Origin: Thermotoga neapolitana DSM 4359
GTDB taxonomy: Bacteria; Thermotogota; Thermotogae; Thermotogales; Thermotogaceae
Assembly: GCF_000018945.1 (NCBI RefSeq)
Contig: NC_011978.1
Location: 776,729 to 840,728, forward strand
Direction of reading: 5' to 3'
DNA: 64,000 nucleotides
Position numbers and translations under genes: made by a program. The notes below the pieces were generated by a model, which worked only from the letters and a program-made list of their open reading frames with translations, had not been told where the DNA came from and searched no databases. Positions within the stretch are counted from its first letter, which is position 1, and every line of letters begins with the position of its first letter. This document shows positions 41,298 to 51,209 of the stretch, in pieces.

Positions 41298-41325
41298 TTG
41301 ACTGACCCTTTCTGTGTGTTAGAAT
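41298..41325 (+). promoter_or_regulatory. Distal promoter in the candidate CRISPR leader
   Basis: TTGACT, 16 bases, TAGAAT, on the same strand as the repeat, about 90 bases upstream of it. Confidence 0.5.
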
Positions 41326-41365
41326 CACCTGTGATGAAACACCTTCTGTATGTCCCCTTGTACTC

Positions 41366-41395
41366 TTGCTTTCTGAAAAGTCCTTGTGGTATAAT
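41366..41395 (+). promoter_or_regulatory. Leader promoter abutting the CRISPR repeat
   Basis: TTGCTT, 18 bases, TATAAT. Transcription would start near 41402, about a dozen bases before the repeat, as in active CRISPR leaders. Confidence 0.65.
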
Positions 41396-41413
41396 TTCTT
41401 TGAAATCCAATGG

Positions 41414-41443
41414 GTTTCAATACTTCCTTAGAGGTATGGAAAC
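41414..41443 (+). CRISPR. Single complete CRISPR repeat with no array
   Basis: A 30-nt unit beginning GTTTCAATACTTCC and ending GAGGTATGGAAAC, which I recognise as the standard repeat of Thermotoga CRISPR loci. Its ends pair (GTTTC/GAAAC, ATAC/GTAT) and it ends GAAAC, so the crRNA strand is plus, in line with the promoter upstream. The next 60 bases contain only short look-alikes of its 3' end (AAGTATAGAAAC at 41445-41456, AGATACGGAAAC at 41481-41492), no second full repeat and no spacer of normal length. No cas genes lie in the window. Either a collapsed array or a leader-repeat unit that never gained spacers. Confidence 0.88.
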
Positions 41444-41501
41444 TAAGTATAGAAACGAGGTACAGACTCAAAGAAAAACAAGATACGGAAACAAAAAACA
41501 A

Positions 41502-41525
41502 AAAGCGGGGAAAGATCCCCGCTTT
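41502..41525. terminator. Bidirectional terminator between the CRISPR repeat and pyrBI
   Basis: Perfect 9-bp stem (AAAGCGGGG / CCCCGCTTT) with a 6-nt loop, 18 bases after the pyrBI stop codon. On the minus strand it is followed by TTGTTTTTTG, ending the eleven-gene operon; on the plus strand it would end a transcript from the CRISPR leader. Confidence 0.88.
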
Positions 41526-41543
41526 GATTGCTTTTTAAAAAGA

Positions 41544-43127
41544 TCAAATGCTCCATATCTCTTCGAACGAGTGGGGAGTTTCACAGTACTCACAGACAAA
41601 TCGGCCGTTTTCATCTCTCACAAATGAGGGAGACACGTTCTCACCGTGTGCAGGATTTGTGATGCAGTTTTCGTTTTTGCACCGCAGTTCTTCAAAACCG
41701 TATATGGTGGGTGGCAGTTTTATTCTGTACTTTTCCACAACGGAACTGTTCTTTATGATGTTCACAGTCGTGTTCGGAGAGATCGCTGCGAGTTTCTTTA
41801 TCTCCTTTTTGGAAAGATATCGGTCGGGCAGACTGATGTATCCTTTGAAACTACCATCACTCGACCTGAAGATACCATCCGCACTGTCCACATCGTAGAG
41901 TTTCAAAATCTTCCTTATTTTGACGATCGTGGCGTAGATCTCCTCAGGTGTTTTTCCTTTGGCGATGTGATCTATCACGGTTCCATTTTCTATTGGTTTT
42001 ATTCCCCTCTTTCCGTCTTTTTGAACACCCTTTGTACCGTGCACGATGGGAGCCGGTATGATGAAATCTTCCTCCTTCTCCGGTGCTTTTTTCGACGTAT
42101 CGAAGGGAGCCTCAATAGCCCCACCGAACATGGAAAGAAGCACTATCCTCACCCAGTATCCGTTTCTTGCCTGCGTTTCCCAGCCGTTCAAAGGAAGAGA
42201 GTCGAGAAAGTTCGGTATGGTCGGATACAGTTTGTGTCGTGGAAGGGGATGGTAGAACTTCACACCTTCTGGTAGTTTCTCAAGAAATTCTTTTCTGAAC
42301 GTGACAGCCTCCCGCAAAAGATGAACCTTTTCAAGGATGTCTTCACCCATTCGTTCGAGTTGAAGCCGTGTGAAATACCACATCTTTGCCACATCTTTCT
42401 GGTTCAAATACTCTTCGATCGAGGAAAAGGTTCTGACTTCAAAGCCGTTCTTTTTCATTCTCTCGATGTAGTGCTCCGGCATCATGAGTTCTTCAGGAGC
42501 CACAAGATCCACCTTCACGTTTTTGAAGATCTTCAAACCGTTCACCTTCGAGTGGACTGTTCTTCCATGGAGCAGATCCCCAACGAGTGCCAGGTGTATG
42601 TAAGAGTTGTCGAAGTTGTTCTGTTCTAAAAACGTGTACTCGTCCAGAAGTTCCTGTGTAGGATGCTCGTGTTTTCCATCTCCTGCGTTTATGAAGGACG
42701 GTATCTCTATGCCGTTTCTGAGAGCAAACTCGGAGATCCTTCTTTCAAGGAGTCTGCAGACTCCCTCGAGTCTTGTCCTCACCACGAATATGGAATAATC
42801 ACTGTATCCTGTGAGCATGGCGAAGGTATCGGTGTAACTTTCCTGTTTGTTGAAGGAGGAGTGTTCAGAATCGAAGATGTTCACCTTCACGTTCGGCCCG
42901 GCATGAAACTTAGCGGCGTTTATGAAAGACTCCTTTGTTCTGGTACTTGGCTCGACGAAAACGATGTATATACCAACGTTTCTCTTTCTTATCCTGAAAT
43001 CTGACACATCCTCTCCGCTGTACCATCGCTTTTTCAGTTCCCTGGTTTTCTCGTAGAGAAACATCTGCTCTTCAACGCTCAGGTCCTCTATGACGGCGAG
43101 TGTTCTTCCAAGAAAGTCTCTCTTCAA
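41544..43127 (-). CDS. pyrBI: Aspartate carbamoyltransferase, fused catalytic and regulatory chains
   Basis: First committed step of pyrimidine synthesis: carbamoyl phosphate plus aspartate to carbamoyl aspartate. PyrB and PyrI are one chain of 527 residues, a fusion I recall for T. maritima. I place the start at TTG 43127 (MKRDFLGRTLAVIED), after GGGGAGG. Catalytic part: VEPSTRTKESF (about 55), DGKHEHPTQELLDEY, PLPRHK. Regulatory part (from about 375): KRGIKPIENGTVIDHIAKG, with the nucleotide-binding domain, then zinc cysteines CKNENC and CEYC. The fusion implies a fixed 1:1 ratio and allosteric control. It is the last gene of an eleven-gene run and has a terminator-like hairpin directly before it. 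Confidence 0.96.
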   Translation of the reverse strand: MKRDFLGRTLAVIEDLSVEEQMFLYEKTRELKKRWYSGEDVSDFRIRKRNVGIYIVFVEPSTRTKESFINAAKFHAGPNVKVNIFDSEHSSFNKQESYTDTFAMLTGYSDYSIFVVRTRLEGVCRLLERRISEFALRNGIEIPSFINAGDGKHEHPTQELLDEYTFLEQNNFDNSYIHLALVGDLLHGRTVHSKVNGLKIFKNVKVDLVAPEELMMPEHYIERMKKNGFEVRTFSSIEEYLNQKDVAKMWYFTRLQLERMGEDILEKVHLLREAVTFRKEFLEKLPEGVKFYHPLPRHKLYPTIPNFLDSLPLNGWETQARNGYWVRIVLLSMFGGAIEAPFDTSKKAPEKEEDFIIPAPIVHGTKGVQKDGKRGIKPIENGTVIDHIAKGKTPEEIYATIVKIRKILKLYDVDSADGIFRSSDGSFKGYISLPDRYLSKKEIKKLAAISPNTTVNIIKNSSVVEKYRIKLPPTIYGFEELRCKNENCITNPAHGENVSPSFVRDENGRFVCEYCETPHSFEEIWSI

Positions 43128-43146
43128 AATCAACACCTCCCCTTGA

Positions 43147-43161
43147 TAAAAAAACTCGCAC

Positions 43162-43175
<14 letters not shown>
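43147..43175 (-). promoter_or_regulatory. Attenuator-like terminator ahead of pyrBI, over the DHFR stop codon
   Basis: Perfect 9-bp stem (ACTCGCACC / GGTGCGAGT) with a 4-nt loop, then TTTTTTT on the minus strand. The DHFR stop codon (43162-43164) lies in the stem top and loop, so a ribosome finishing DHFR would block the hairpin. The pyrBI Shine-Dalgarno follows about 10 bases later. There is no room for a separate promoter. Confidence 0.75.
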
Positions 43176-45888
<2,713 letters not shown>

Positions 45889-45892
<4 letters not shown>

Positions 45893-46521
45893 AGTTTTCT
45901 CCCTCCATTGTTGATGAAGAATATCCTGTCACACACACTTTTTATGTCTTCCTCTATGTGTGAAGAAACGATTATCGTGATGCCTTCTTCTTTCAACCTT
46001 TTCAGCATCTCTCTCACAACGGTTGCAGATTCCACATCCAGTCCACTGGTGGGTTCATCGAGAATCACAAGTTCAGGTTCACCAAGAAGCGCCACCGCTA
46101 TTGCCAGTCTCTGTTTTATCCCCTTCGAAGCGTTCTGGACGATCGTGTTCAAAAAGGGTTCCAGCATGAGATCTGATATCAACGAATCCTTCACTTTGGC
46201 ACCCTTGAGTTGAGAAAAGAACATAAGGTTCTCATAAACGGAGAGTTCCTCCAGGAGGGAGGGAAACTCCGGAACGAAGGCTATCTTCTTGCGGACACTC
46301 TTGAGATCCTTGAGGGCATCTTTTCCAAAGAGGATCAGTCTTCCCTCGTCCGGTTTCAGGATGGTCGCCAGGATCTTTAAAAGAGTTGTCTTACCGGCCG
46401 AATTTTTCCCAACAACACCGAGGGACTCTCCTTTTTTCACGTGAAGGGAAACACCTTCCAGTATCTGTTTTTTACCGTAGGATTTTTTGATGTTCTCCGC
46501 AACGACAGGTTCGACTATAAT
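45889..46521 (-). CDS. ABC transporter ATP-binding protein, orphan, probable non-standard start
   Basis: ATPase subunit, about 210 residues. Walker A GKNSAGKTTLLK, signature-like NASKGIKQRLAIA (the LSGG motif is replaced by ASKG), Walker B ELVILDEPTSGLD and switch VSSHIEED. Clear family sequence continues upstream of the first GTG (46440): VAENIKKSYGKKQILEGVSLHV. No ATG, GTG or TTG lies in frame upstream within the next 70 bases; ATT at 46521, five bases after GGGAG, is the best start candidate. No permease gene adjoins it. It sits between the HEAT protein and nfnA with overlaps on both sides, so the partner is unknown. Confidence 0.8.
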
Positions 46522-47135
46522 CCCAACTCCCTTCTTTCGTTTTCGTCTATGAGTGAGGCAAGTTCTGGCTTTTTGTACAGTATCATCTCCACTGCCTTTC
46601 TGAAGAACTCTTTTTGATCTTCAGAAAACTCGTTGCTTTTCAGGGACCTCAGGAGTATCTTCAAAGACCTCTCGTTCGGTATGTGTGCCAGGACCATGGC
46701 CACCTGTTCGCAGAGTTCTTTTCTGTAGGAATCTTCGAACATGAGGTACTCCAGTTCCGGCAGGAACACCTCTCCCTCACCTATCTTTGCCAGCGCTTCG
46801 TATATCACAAGCAGGGCCTCTTCTGAGTCGTATTTTTCCATGAGTTCGTAGAGGATGTTTTTCATTCTCTTTTCTCCTAGATCTCCAAGGATATCCACTA
46901 TGTAGAGGTTCGTGATGTCGTTCTTCTCAAAGCCCTTTTCTCTTCTTTTCTGTATCTCGTTGAAGAGAAATTCCCTCGCTCTGTCTCCGAATCTGTAGAA
47001 CACCTCCGCGACGATCTCTTTCACCTCTGGATCCTCGTCCTCCAGTAGTTCTATCAGTTTTGGAAAAGCCTCTTCACCCTTTTCTTTGATGATCCTCTCT
47101 ATCAGTTCTTCTTTTTTTCTCCTTTCCTCATTCAT
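46515..47135 (-). CDS. HEAT-repeat protein
   Basis: Helical-repeat scaffold protein, 206 residues from the ATG at 47135 (MNEERRKKEELIERI), overlapping the sbcC stop by eight bases. Repeats are seen as EAFPKLIELLEDEDPEVKEIVAEVFYRFG, MKNILYELMEKYDSEEALLVIYEALAKIG and SLKILLRSLKSNEF. No enzymatic motif. Such proteins usually hold partners together; the coupling to SbcCD suggests, but does not show, a link to that complex or to the following ABC ATPase. Confidence 0.8.
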   Translation of the reverse strand: MNEERRKKEELIERIIKEKGEEAFPKLIELLEDEDPEVKEIVAEVFYRFGDRAREFLFNEIQKRREKGFEKNDITNLYIVDILGDLGEKRMKNILYELMEKYDSEEALLVIYEALAKIGEGEVFLPELEYLMFEDSYRKELCEQVAMVLAHIPNERSLKILLRSLKSNEFSEDQKEFFRKAVEMILYKKPELASLIDENERRELGL

Positions 47136-49689
47136 TCGACACAACAACTCCTTCCTCTATTCTCAGTTTTCTTTCGAAGGCATTCGAAAATTCCCTGTCG
47201 TGCGTTATCAGAACGATCACCTTGTTTAGTTTCTTCAATTCTTTCAAAACGGAGGCAACTTTTGCTTTGTTTTCTGTGTCGAGGCTTGAAAAGCCTTCGT
47301 CTATGAAGAACGCATCAAGCCTTCCGGAAGCAACTTCTGCCAGAGACATCGCAAGAGAGATCGCTATAAGGGAACTTTCCCCTCCAGAGAGTCCACTTGC
47401 CATTCTCTCTGTCCCTCTATCGTATATAACAAATCCTTTGCCAGAAACAAAATCTATTTCGAATCGACCGTTTGTCAGCACTTCCAGATAGGAATTTGTT
47501 CGCTTCAGAACAGCTTCGAGCACCTTTTCTGTGAAATACGAATAGAATTCATCTTTCCGGAAAAGAAGCCGCTTCAAAAGTCCGAAGTCTTCGAGCCTTT
47601 TTTTCAACTCGAGCAGTTTGCTTTCCAGTTCCTTTCTCTTTTCCTCTTTTGCTTTCACCTCTTCCAGTATGTGTCGTATGCTGCCCTCTTCTCTGTTCAA
47701 CTCGGAGAGTTTTTCTTTTATTTTCTCAAGATGATCCAGAATCTTTTTGTGTTCTTCCAGTATTTCCGGGCTCAGATCCTTTTCTTTTTCGATGTCTTCT
47801 TCGAGAAGACGGATCTCTGTTTCAACGGCTTTCAGCCTGTCTTCTGCGTTCTTTGGTTCTTCGTTCACCAGTGTCCTGAATTCTTCAACGCTTAGGCCTG
47901 CGTCTTCTAATCTTTTCATGAAATCTTCCTTCAGATGGGACAGTTCTGCCTTTGAATCTTCAAGTTCTCTTCTTTTTGCTTTCATCTCATCCATTATATT
48001 TCTGATCTGATCGTCAAACTGCTCGATCTTTGTTCTCTCTGAGATTATTTTCTCTGAAAGAATCCTGCACTCTTTTTCGAGTTCTTCGACAGCTCTTCTT
48101 CTTTCTTTGAGGGTTCTTTCCATTCCTTCTCTGTAACCAAGCCGGTTGAGATCTTCTTCCATCTTTTCTTTTTCTTTTCTCAATTCACTCAGATCTTTTT
48201 CTCTGATCATCAGAGATTCTTTTGTTTCCTCGATGGCCGATGAAAGGTTTTTCTTTCTCTCTTCAAGGATCACAATTTCACTTTCCAGAGAAGACTTTCT
48301 CTTTTCCATCTCTTCAAACTGTTCACGATCGAAGTCAACTGCCTTTGCCTTACCGTGGTACTCTCCACCACATACCGGGCATGTGTCTCCATCATTCAGT
48401 TGTGAGGCTATTTGATACACCAGCCATGCAAGATGGTTCTTCTTCAACTCAGCAAGGCTCTTCTTTGTTTCTTCAAGAACAGTTTTTTTCTCTTCAACTA
48501 TACCTTCAATGCGGAGAAGTTCTCTTTTCTTTTCTTCCAGATCTTTGTGAAGTTTTTCCACCTCTTCTTCTGCTTGCCTTATGGATTCAAGCGTTCTGAT
48601 CATCTTTTCCAGAATCGGTCGTGATCTCTCCAATATTTCCTCAGCCTCTTCCAACCCACGGCGAAGTTTCTCGGCCTGTTCTTTCTTGCGCGAAAGATCC
48701 TCTTCGTACAGCAAAAGCCTTTTTGATGCGTTTTCTCTTTCTGTTTGAAGTTTTCTGAGGCGCTCTACATATCTGTTTATCTCATCGGAAATGCGTTTTA
48801 GATTGCTTTCTCTGATGCGCAACTCTTCAAAGATGGGCTTGAGTTCCTTTGCCTTCTTTATTTTCCTTTCCTGTTTCACTTCTTCTTCCAGCCGCGTCTT
48901 CTCCTGAAGAAGTTTTTTCAGCCTTTCTTTCTTTTCCACTATCTCCCGGTATCGTTCAACAAGATAAGACAGCCTTTTTTCTTCACCTCGAAGTTTTTCT
49001 TCTTCATCCAGAAGTCTTTTCTTTTCACTCAACAGATCTGAGAGTTTTTTCTTCAAATCTTCCAGTCTGTACCTGTCGAGGTAACTGATGATCTCTGAAA
49101 GAAGTCTTTCGTAACCTGAGGTTTCCTGGTTCAGTTCGTTCATCTTTTTGTTGAGGGTGTCTTCCAGCCTTTTCAGGATGTCCTCGTCCAGAAAGACATC
49201 CGATATGATTCTTGATATCTCACCGGGGGTTGATTTTAGAAGTTCGTCGATCTTTCCCTGTGGGAGAAAGATCGTTTTTGTAAAGGTTCTGGAGTCCACC
49301 CCCAGTATCTCTTCGATTTTTTTTCTTACATCATCCACCTTCACCGCCTGTCTTGCTTTCTTTCCTTCTTCGAGCACTTCAACGAGGACAGCAGAATGTT
49401 TCTTTCTCACACCAGATTCTATTTCTCTCAGGACTTCATATCTTTTGCCTCCACGTTCAAAACGGAAGATCAACTGTGCTCTTCTTTCTGGAGATTCTGT
49501 GTTCACATAATCATAAACGTTTCTTCCGTACCTTATACCCTCTCCAAACAGCGCAAAGGAAATGGCTTCGAATATCGAAGACTTTCCGGCTCCGTTTGGT
49601 CCCTCTATGATCGTGATACCCTTTTCGAAGTTTATATCCACGCTTTTCAAACCGAGAAAATTTTTGGCCACAAGCCTTTCAGGTCTCAT
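47128..49689 (-). CDS. sbcC: DNA repair ATPase SbcC (Rad50-like)
   Basis: SMC-like ATPase of the Mre11-Rad50 type nuclease complex that trims DNA ends and hairpins; 853 residues. Walker A is GPNGAGKSSIFEA (about 30-40). Two long coiled coils flank a zinc hook DTCPVCGGEYHG near residues 435-440. The C-terminal lobe has LSGGESSLIAISLAMSLA and FFIDEGFSSLD (signature and Walker B). Its start overlaps sbcD by 11 bases. Confidence 0.96.
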   Translation of the reverse strand: MRPERLVAKNFLGLKSVDINFEKGITIIEGPNGAGKSSIFEAISFALFGEGIRYGRNVYDYVNTESPERRAQLIFRFERGGKRYEVLREIESGVRKKHSAVLVEVLEEGKKARQAVKVDDVRKKIEEILGVDSRTFTKTIFLPQGKIDELLKSTPGEISRIISDVFLDEDILKRLEDTLNKKMNELNQETSGYERLLSEIISYLDRYRLEDLKKKLSDLLSEKKRLLDEEEKLRGEEKRLSYLVERYREIVEKKERLKKLLQEKTRLEEEVKQERKIKKAKELKPIFEELRIRESNLKRISDEINRYVERLRKLQTERENASKRLLLYEEDLSRKKEQAEKLRRGLEEAEEILERSRPILEKMIRTLESIRQAEEEVEKLHKDLEEKKRELLRIEGIVEEKKTVLEETKKSLAELKKNHLAWLVYQIASQLNDGDTCPVCGGEYHGKAKAVDFDREQFEEMEKRKSSLESEIVILEERKKNLSSAIEETKESLMIREKDLSELRKEKEKMEEDLNRLGYREGMERTLKERRRAVEELEKECRILSEKIISERTKIEQFDDQIRNIMDEMKAKRRELEDSKAELSHLKEDFMKRLEDAGLSVEEFRTLVNEEPKNAEDRLKAVETEIRLLEEDIEKEKDLSPEILEEHKKILDHLEKIKEKLSELNREEGSIRHILEEVKAKEEKRKELESKLLELKKRLEDFGLLKRLLFRKDEFYSYFTEKVLEAVLKRTNSYLEVLTNGRFEIDFVSGKGFVIYDRGTERMASGLSGGESSLIAISLAMSLAEVASGRLDAFFIDEGFSSLDTENKAKVASVLKELKKLNKVIVLITHDREFSNAFERKLRIEEGVVVSNE

Positions 49690-50821
49690 TCCCTTTCACC
49701 TCTTCGAGTAATTCCTCAAAGAGCTTTATGAGATTCTCATGATCTTTCACGCGGGTCTTCACGTATTCTTTGAAGAGTTCAAAAAAGTCCAGTTTTGATA
49801 TCTCCTCCCTCACGTCATCCACACCGCTTTGAAACACCTTTTCGATTCTTTTTTCCACCTTTACCACGTTGTCGATCTCACCCAGAAGTTCGTGGGCCAT
49901 GTTGAGGGGATCTTCTTCGTAGGTGATCCTCACATAACCGGGAAAGGTCCGACAGAAATCCTTTATTTCTCTTCTGGCCGATGTGTCCAGTGTTCTGTAA
50001 AAGAGGGTTTTCAGAGGAAGCGGGTTGGTGTCAATTTTTCTGAAAACAGGCTCGCTGCCTTTTTTCACGACCACAAGCACGGCACCCTTTTCATCCTTTT
50101 CCTCACCGAAATCCAGTCTTATGGGAGACCCAGAGTAGATCATCAACGGTTGTTCCTGAACCACATGAAAGCCATGTAAATGCCCAAGAGCCACATAGTC
50201 AGCAAAGAACGGTATGAGGTTTCGATTTATCACGATTTCTCTTCCCTGTTCAGCGCCCGCGTAAGGCTCCAGTCCTTCCACCGTGAAATGACCCACAAAC
50301 ACGGCAAAATCCTCTTTGCCCGCCTCTTTGAGTTTTGCCAGTTTCTTCTCAAGCCACTGCCTGAAATCCCTTCCTCTGGAGATTTTCGCTTCGAGATCCT
50401 CCGATTCTTCTGGATATGGGAAGGGAAGGATCCTCACTTTCTGACCTCTTCCTGCAACAACATCCACGGGTTCTGGATATCTCAAAAAGACAAGGTCATC
50501 CGATAGAACCTGAAGCAGGTCTCCAAACGCCGTCAGGCCGCGCCAGTCGTGGTTGCCCAGAAGTACCACAACCGGTGCGATCTGCAGCATCTTCTTTAGG
50601 TACTCCATAACATCTTTCATCGCGGTGACACCGGGATTCGATCTGTTGTGAAGCAGATCCCCTGCCACCAGGAAAAGATCCACACCTTCTTTCCTTGCCT
50701 CTTCGATCACCCTATCCAGCGCTTCATTTATTTCGGCTCTACGGTCCCTGGGTTTTGAACTGCTCCAGGAAGTGAGACCAAAATGCCAGTCTGCGGTGTG
50801 GAGGATCTTCAGTTCTTCCAA
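49679..50821 (-). CDS. sbcD: Nuclease SbcD (Mre11-like)
   Basis: Manganese-dependent nuclease partner of SbcC, about 380 residues from TTG 50821 (MEELKILHTADWH), the start that matches T. maritima Mre11 as I recall it; GTG at 50830 is also in frame. Phosphoesterase motifs: LHTADWHFG, LVAGDLLHNRSNP, VLLGNHDWRG, FVGHFTVEG and ALGHLHGF, providing all metal ligands. The C-terminal helices that bind the SbcC coiled coil follow. It looks notably less similar to the T. maritima protein than its neighbours do. Confidence 0.95.
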   Translation of the reverse strand: MEELKILHTADWHFGLTSWSSSKPRDRRAEINEALDRVIEEARKEGVDLFLVAGDLLHNRSNPGVTAMKDVMEYLKKMLQIAPVVVLLGNHDWRGLTAFGDLLQVLSDDLVFLRYPEPVDVVAGRGQKVRILPFPYPEESEDLEAKISRGRDFRQWLEKKLAKLKEAGKEDFAVFVGHFTVEGLEPYAGAEQGREIVINRNLIPFFADYVALGHLHGFHVVQEQPLMIYSGSPIRLDFGEEKDEKGAVLVVVKKGSEPVFRKIDTNPLPLKTLFYRTLDTSARREIKDFCRTFPGYVRITYEEDPLNMAHELLGEIDNVVKVEKRIEKVFQSGVDDVREEISKLDFFELFKEYVKTRVKDHENLIKLFEELLEEVKGNET

Positions 50822-50822
50822 T

Positions 50823-51209
50823 TCAATCACCCGCCAGTTTTTTCTTGCACTCTTCTACGTAGAAATCTACTATTTTCTTGATCTCTTCGTTTTCTGTCAG
50901 ATTCGATACCTTTTCGAACAGAACAAGGGCCTCTCCGTAATTGGCAAGTTTGTACAGATCCTTTGCCTCTGCAAGAAGAGATCGTGCTTTTTTCTCTTTT
51001 AGAAGGTCCATTCCCTCTATTTTAAGTCCTTCTTTTTCGACGTAATCAGCGAATTTTTCGTAATCGGAAAATATGTAGAGTTCGTAAGCCTTCACCAGTT
51101 TTTCGGTGTACTCAACCCTTTCGTTGAGTGTCCTGTAAGAAAAGTACGTGATGGTGAAAAGAAGTGCAAATACCGTCAAAACGACCACGTAGAACACGTC
51201 TTTTTTCAC
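50823..51209 (-). CDS. Membrane-anchored TPR-like protein
   Basis: Protein of 128 residues, function unknown. Residues about 5-27 are a membrane helix ([21 protein letters not shown]); the rest is helical and looks like one or two TPR-like units ([32 protein letters not shown]). The N-in, tail-out topology is plausible. A GTG start at 51209 overlaps the lon stop (GTGA); sbcD begins one base after it ends. It may anchor or scaffold a partner at the membrane, but nothing in the sequence names it. Confidence 0.75.
   Translation of the reverse strand: MKKDVFYVVVLTVFALLFTITYFSYRTLNERVEYTEKLVKAYELYIFSDYEKFADYVEKEGLKIEGMDLLKEKKARSLLAEAKDLYKLANYGEALVLFEKVSNLTENEEIKKIVDFYVEECKKKLAGD

Larger units (their letters stand above)
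40880..41413. other. Gene-free stretch; right part is a candidate CRISPR leader
   Basis: More than 500 AT-rich bases without a convincing gene. A GTG-started 35-codon frame at about 40981-41088 has a GGTGGTG before it but no recognisable product, and a neighbouring frame reads EEGCGVCNCR before a stop; both may be remnants. From about 41205 to 41413 the sequence holds two plausible plus-strand promoters pointing at the CRISPR repeat, as a leader would. No riboswitch or tRNA shape is seen. Confidence 0.5.

Noticed and set aside
40860-41300. Riboswitch or structured RNA in the gene-free region
   Set aside because: No conserved riboswitch core or extended pairing seen by eye; flanking genes are convergent, so a cis-regulator is unlikely.
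41444-41492. Partial look-alikes of the CRISPR repeat 3' end (AAGTATAGAAAC, AGATACGGAAAC)
   Set aside because: Each matches only about 9 of 11 bases and the spacing is too short for a spacer; not called as repeats, only mentioned as possible scars.
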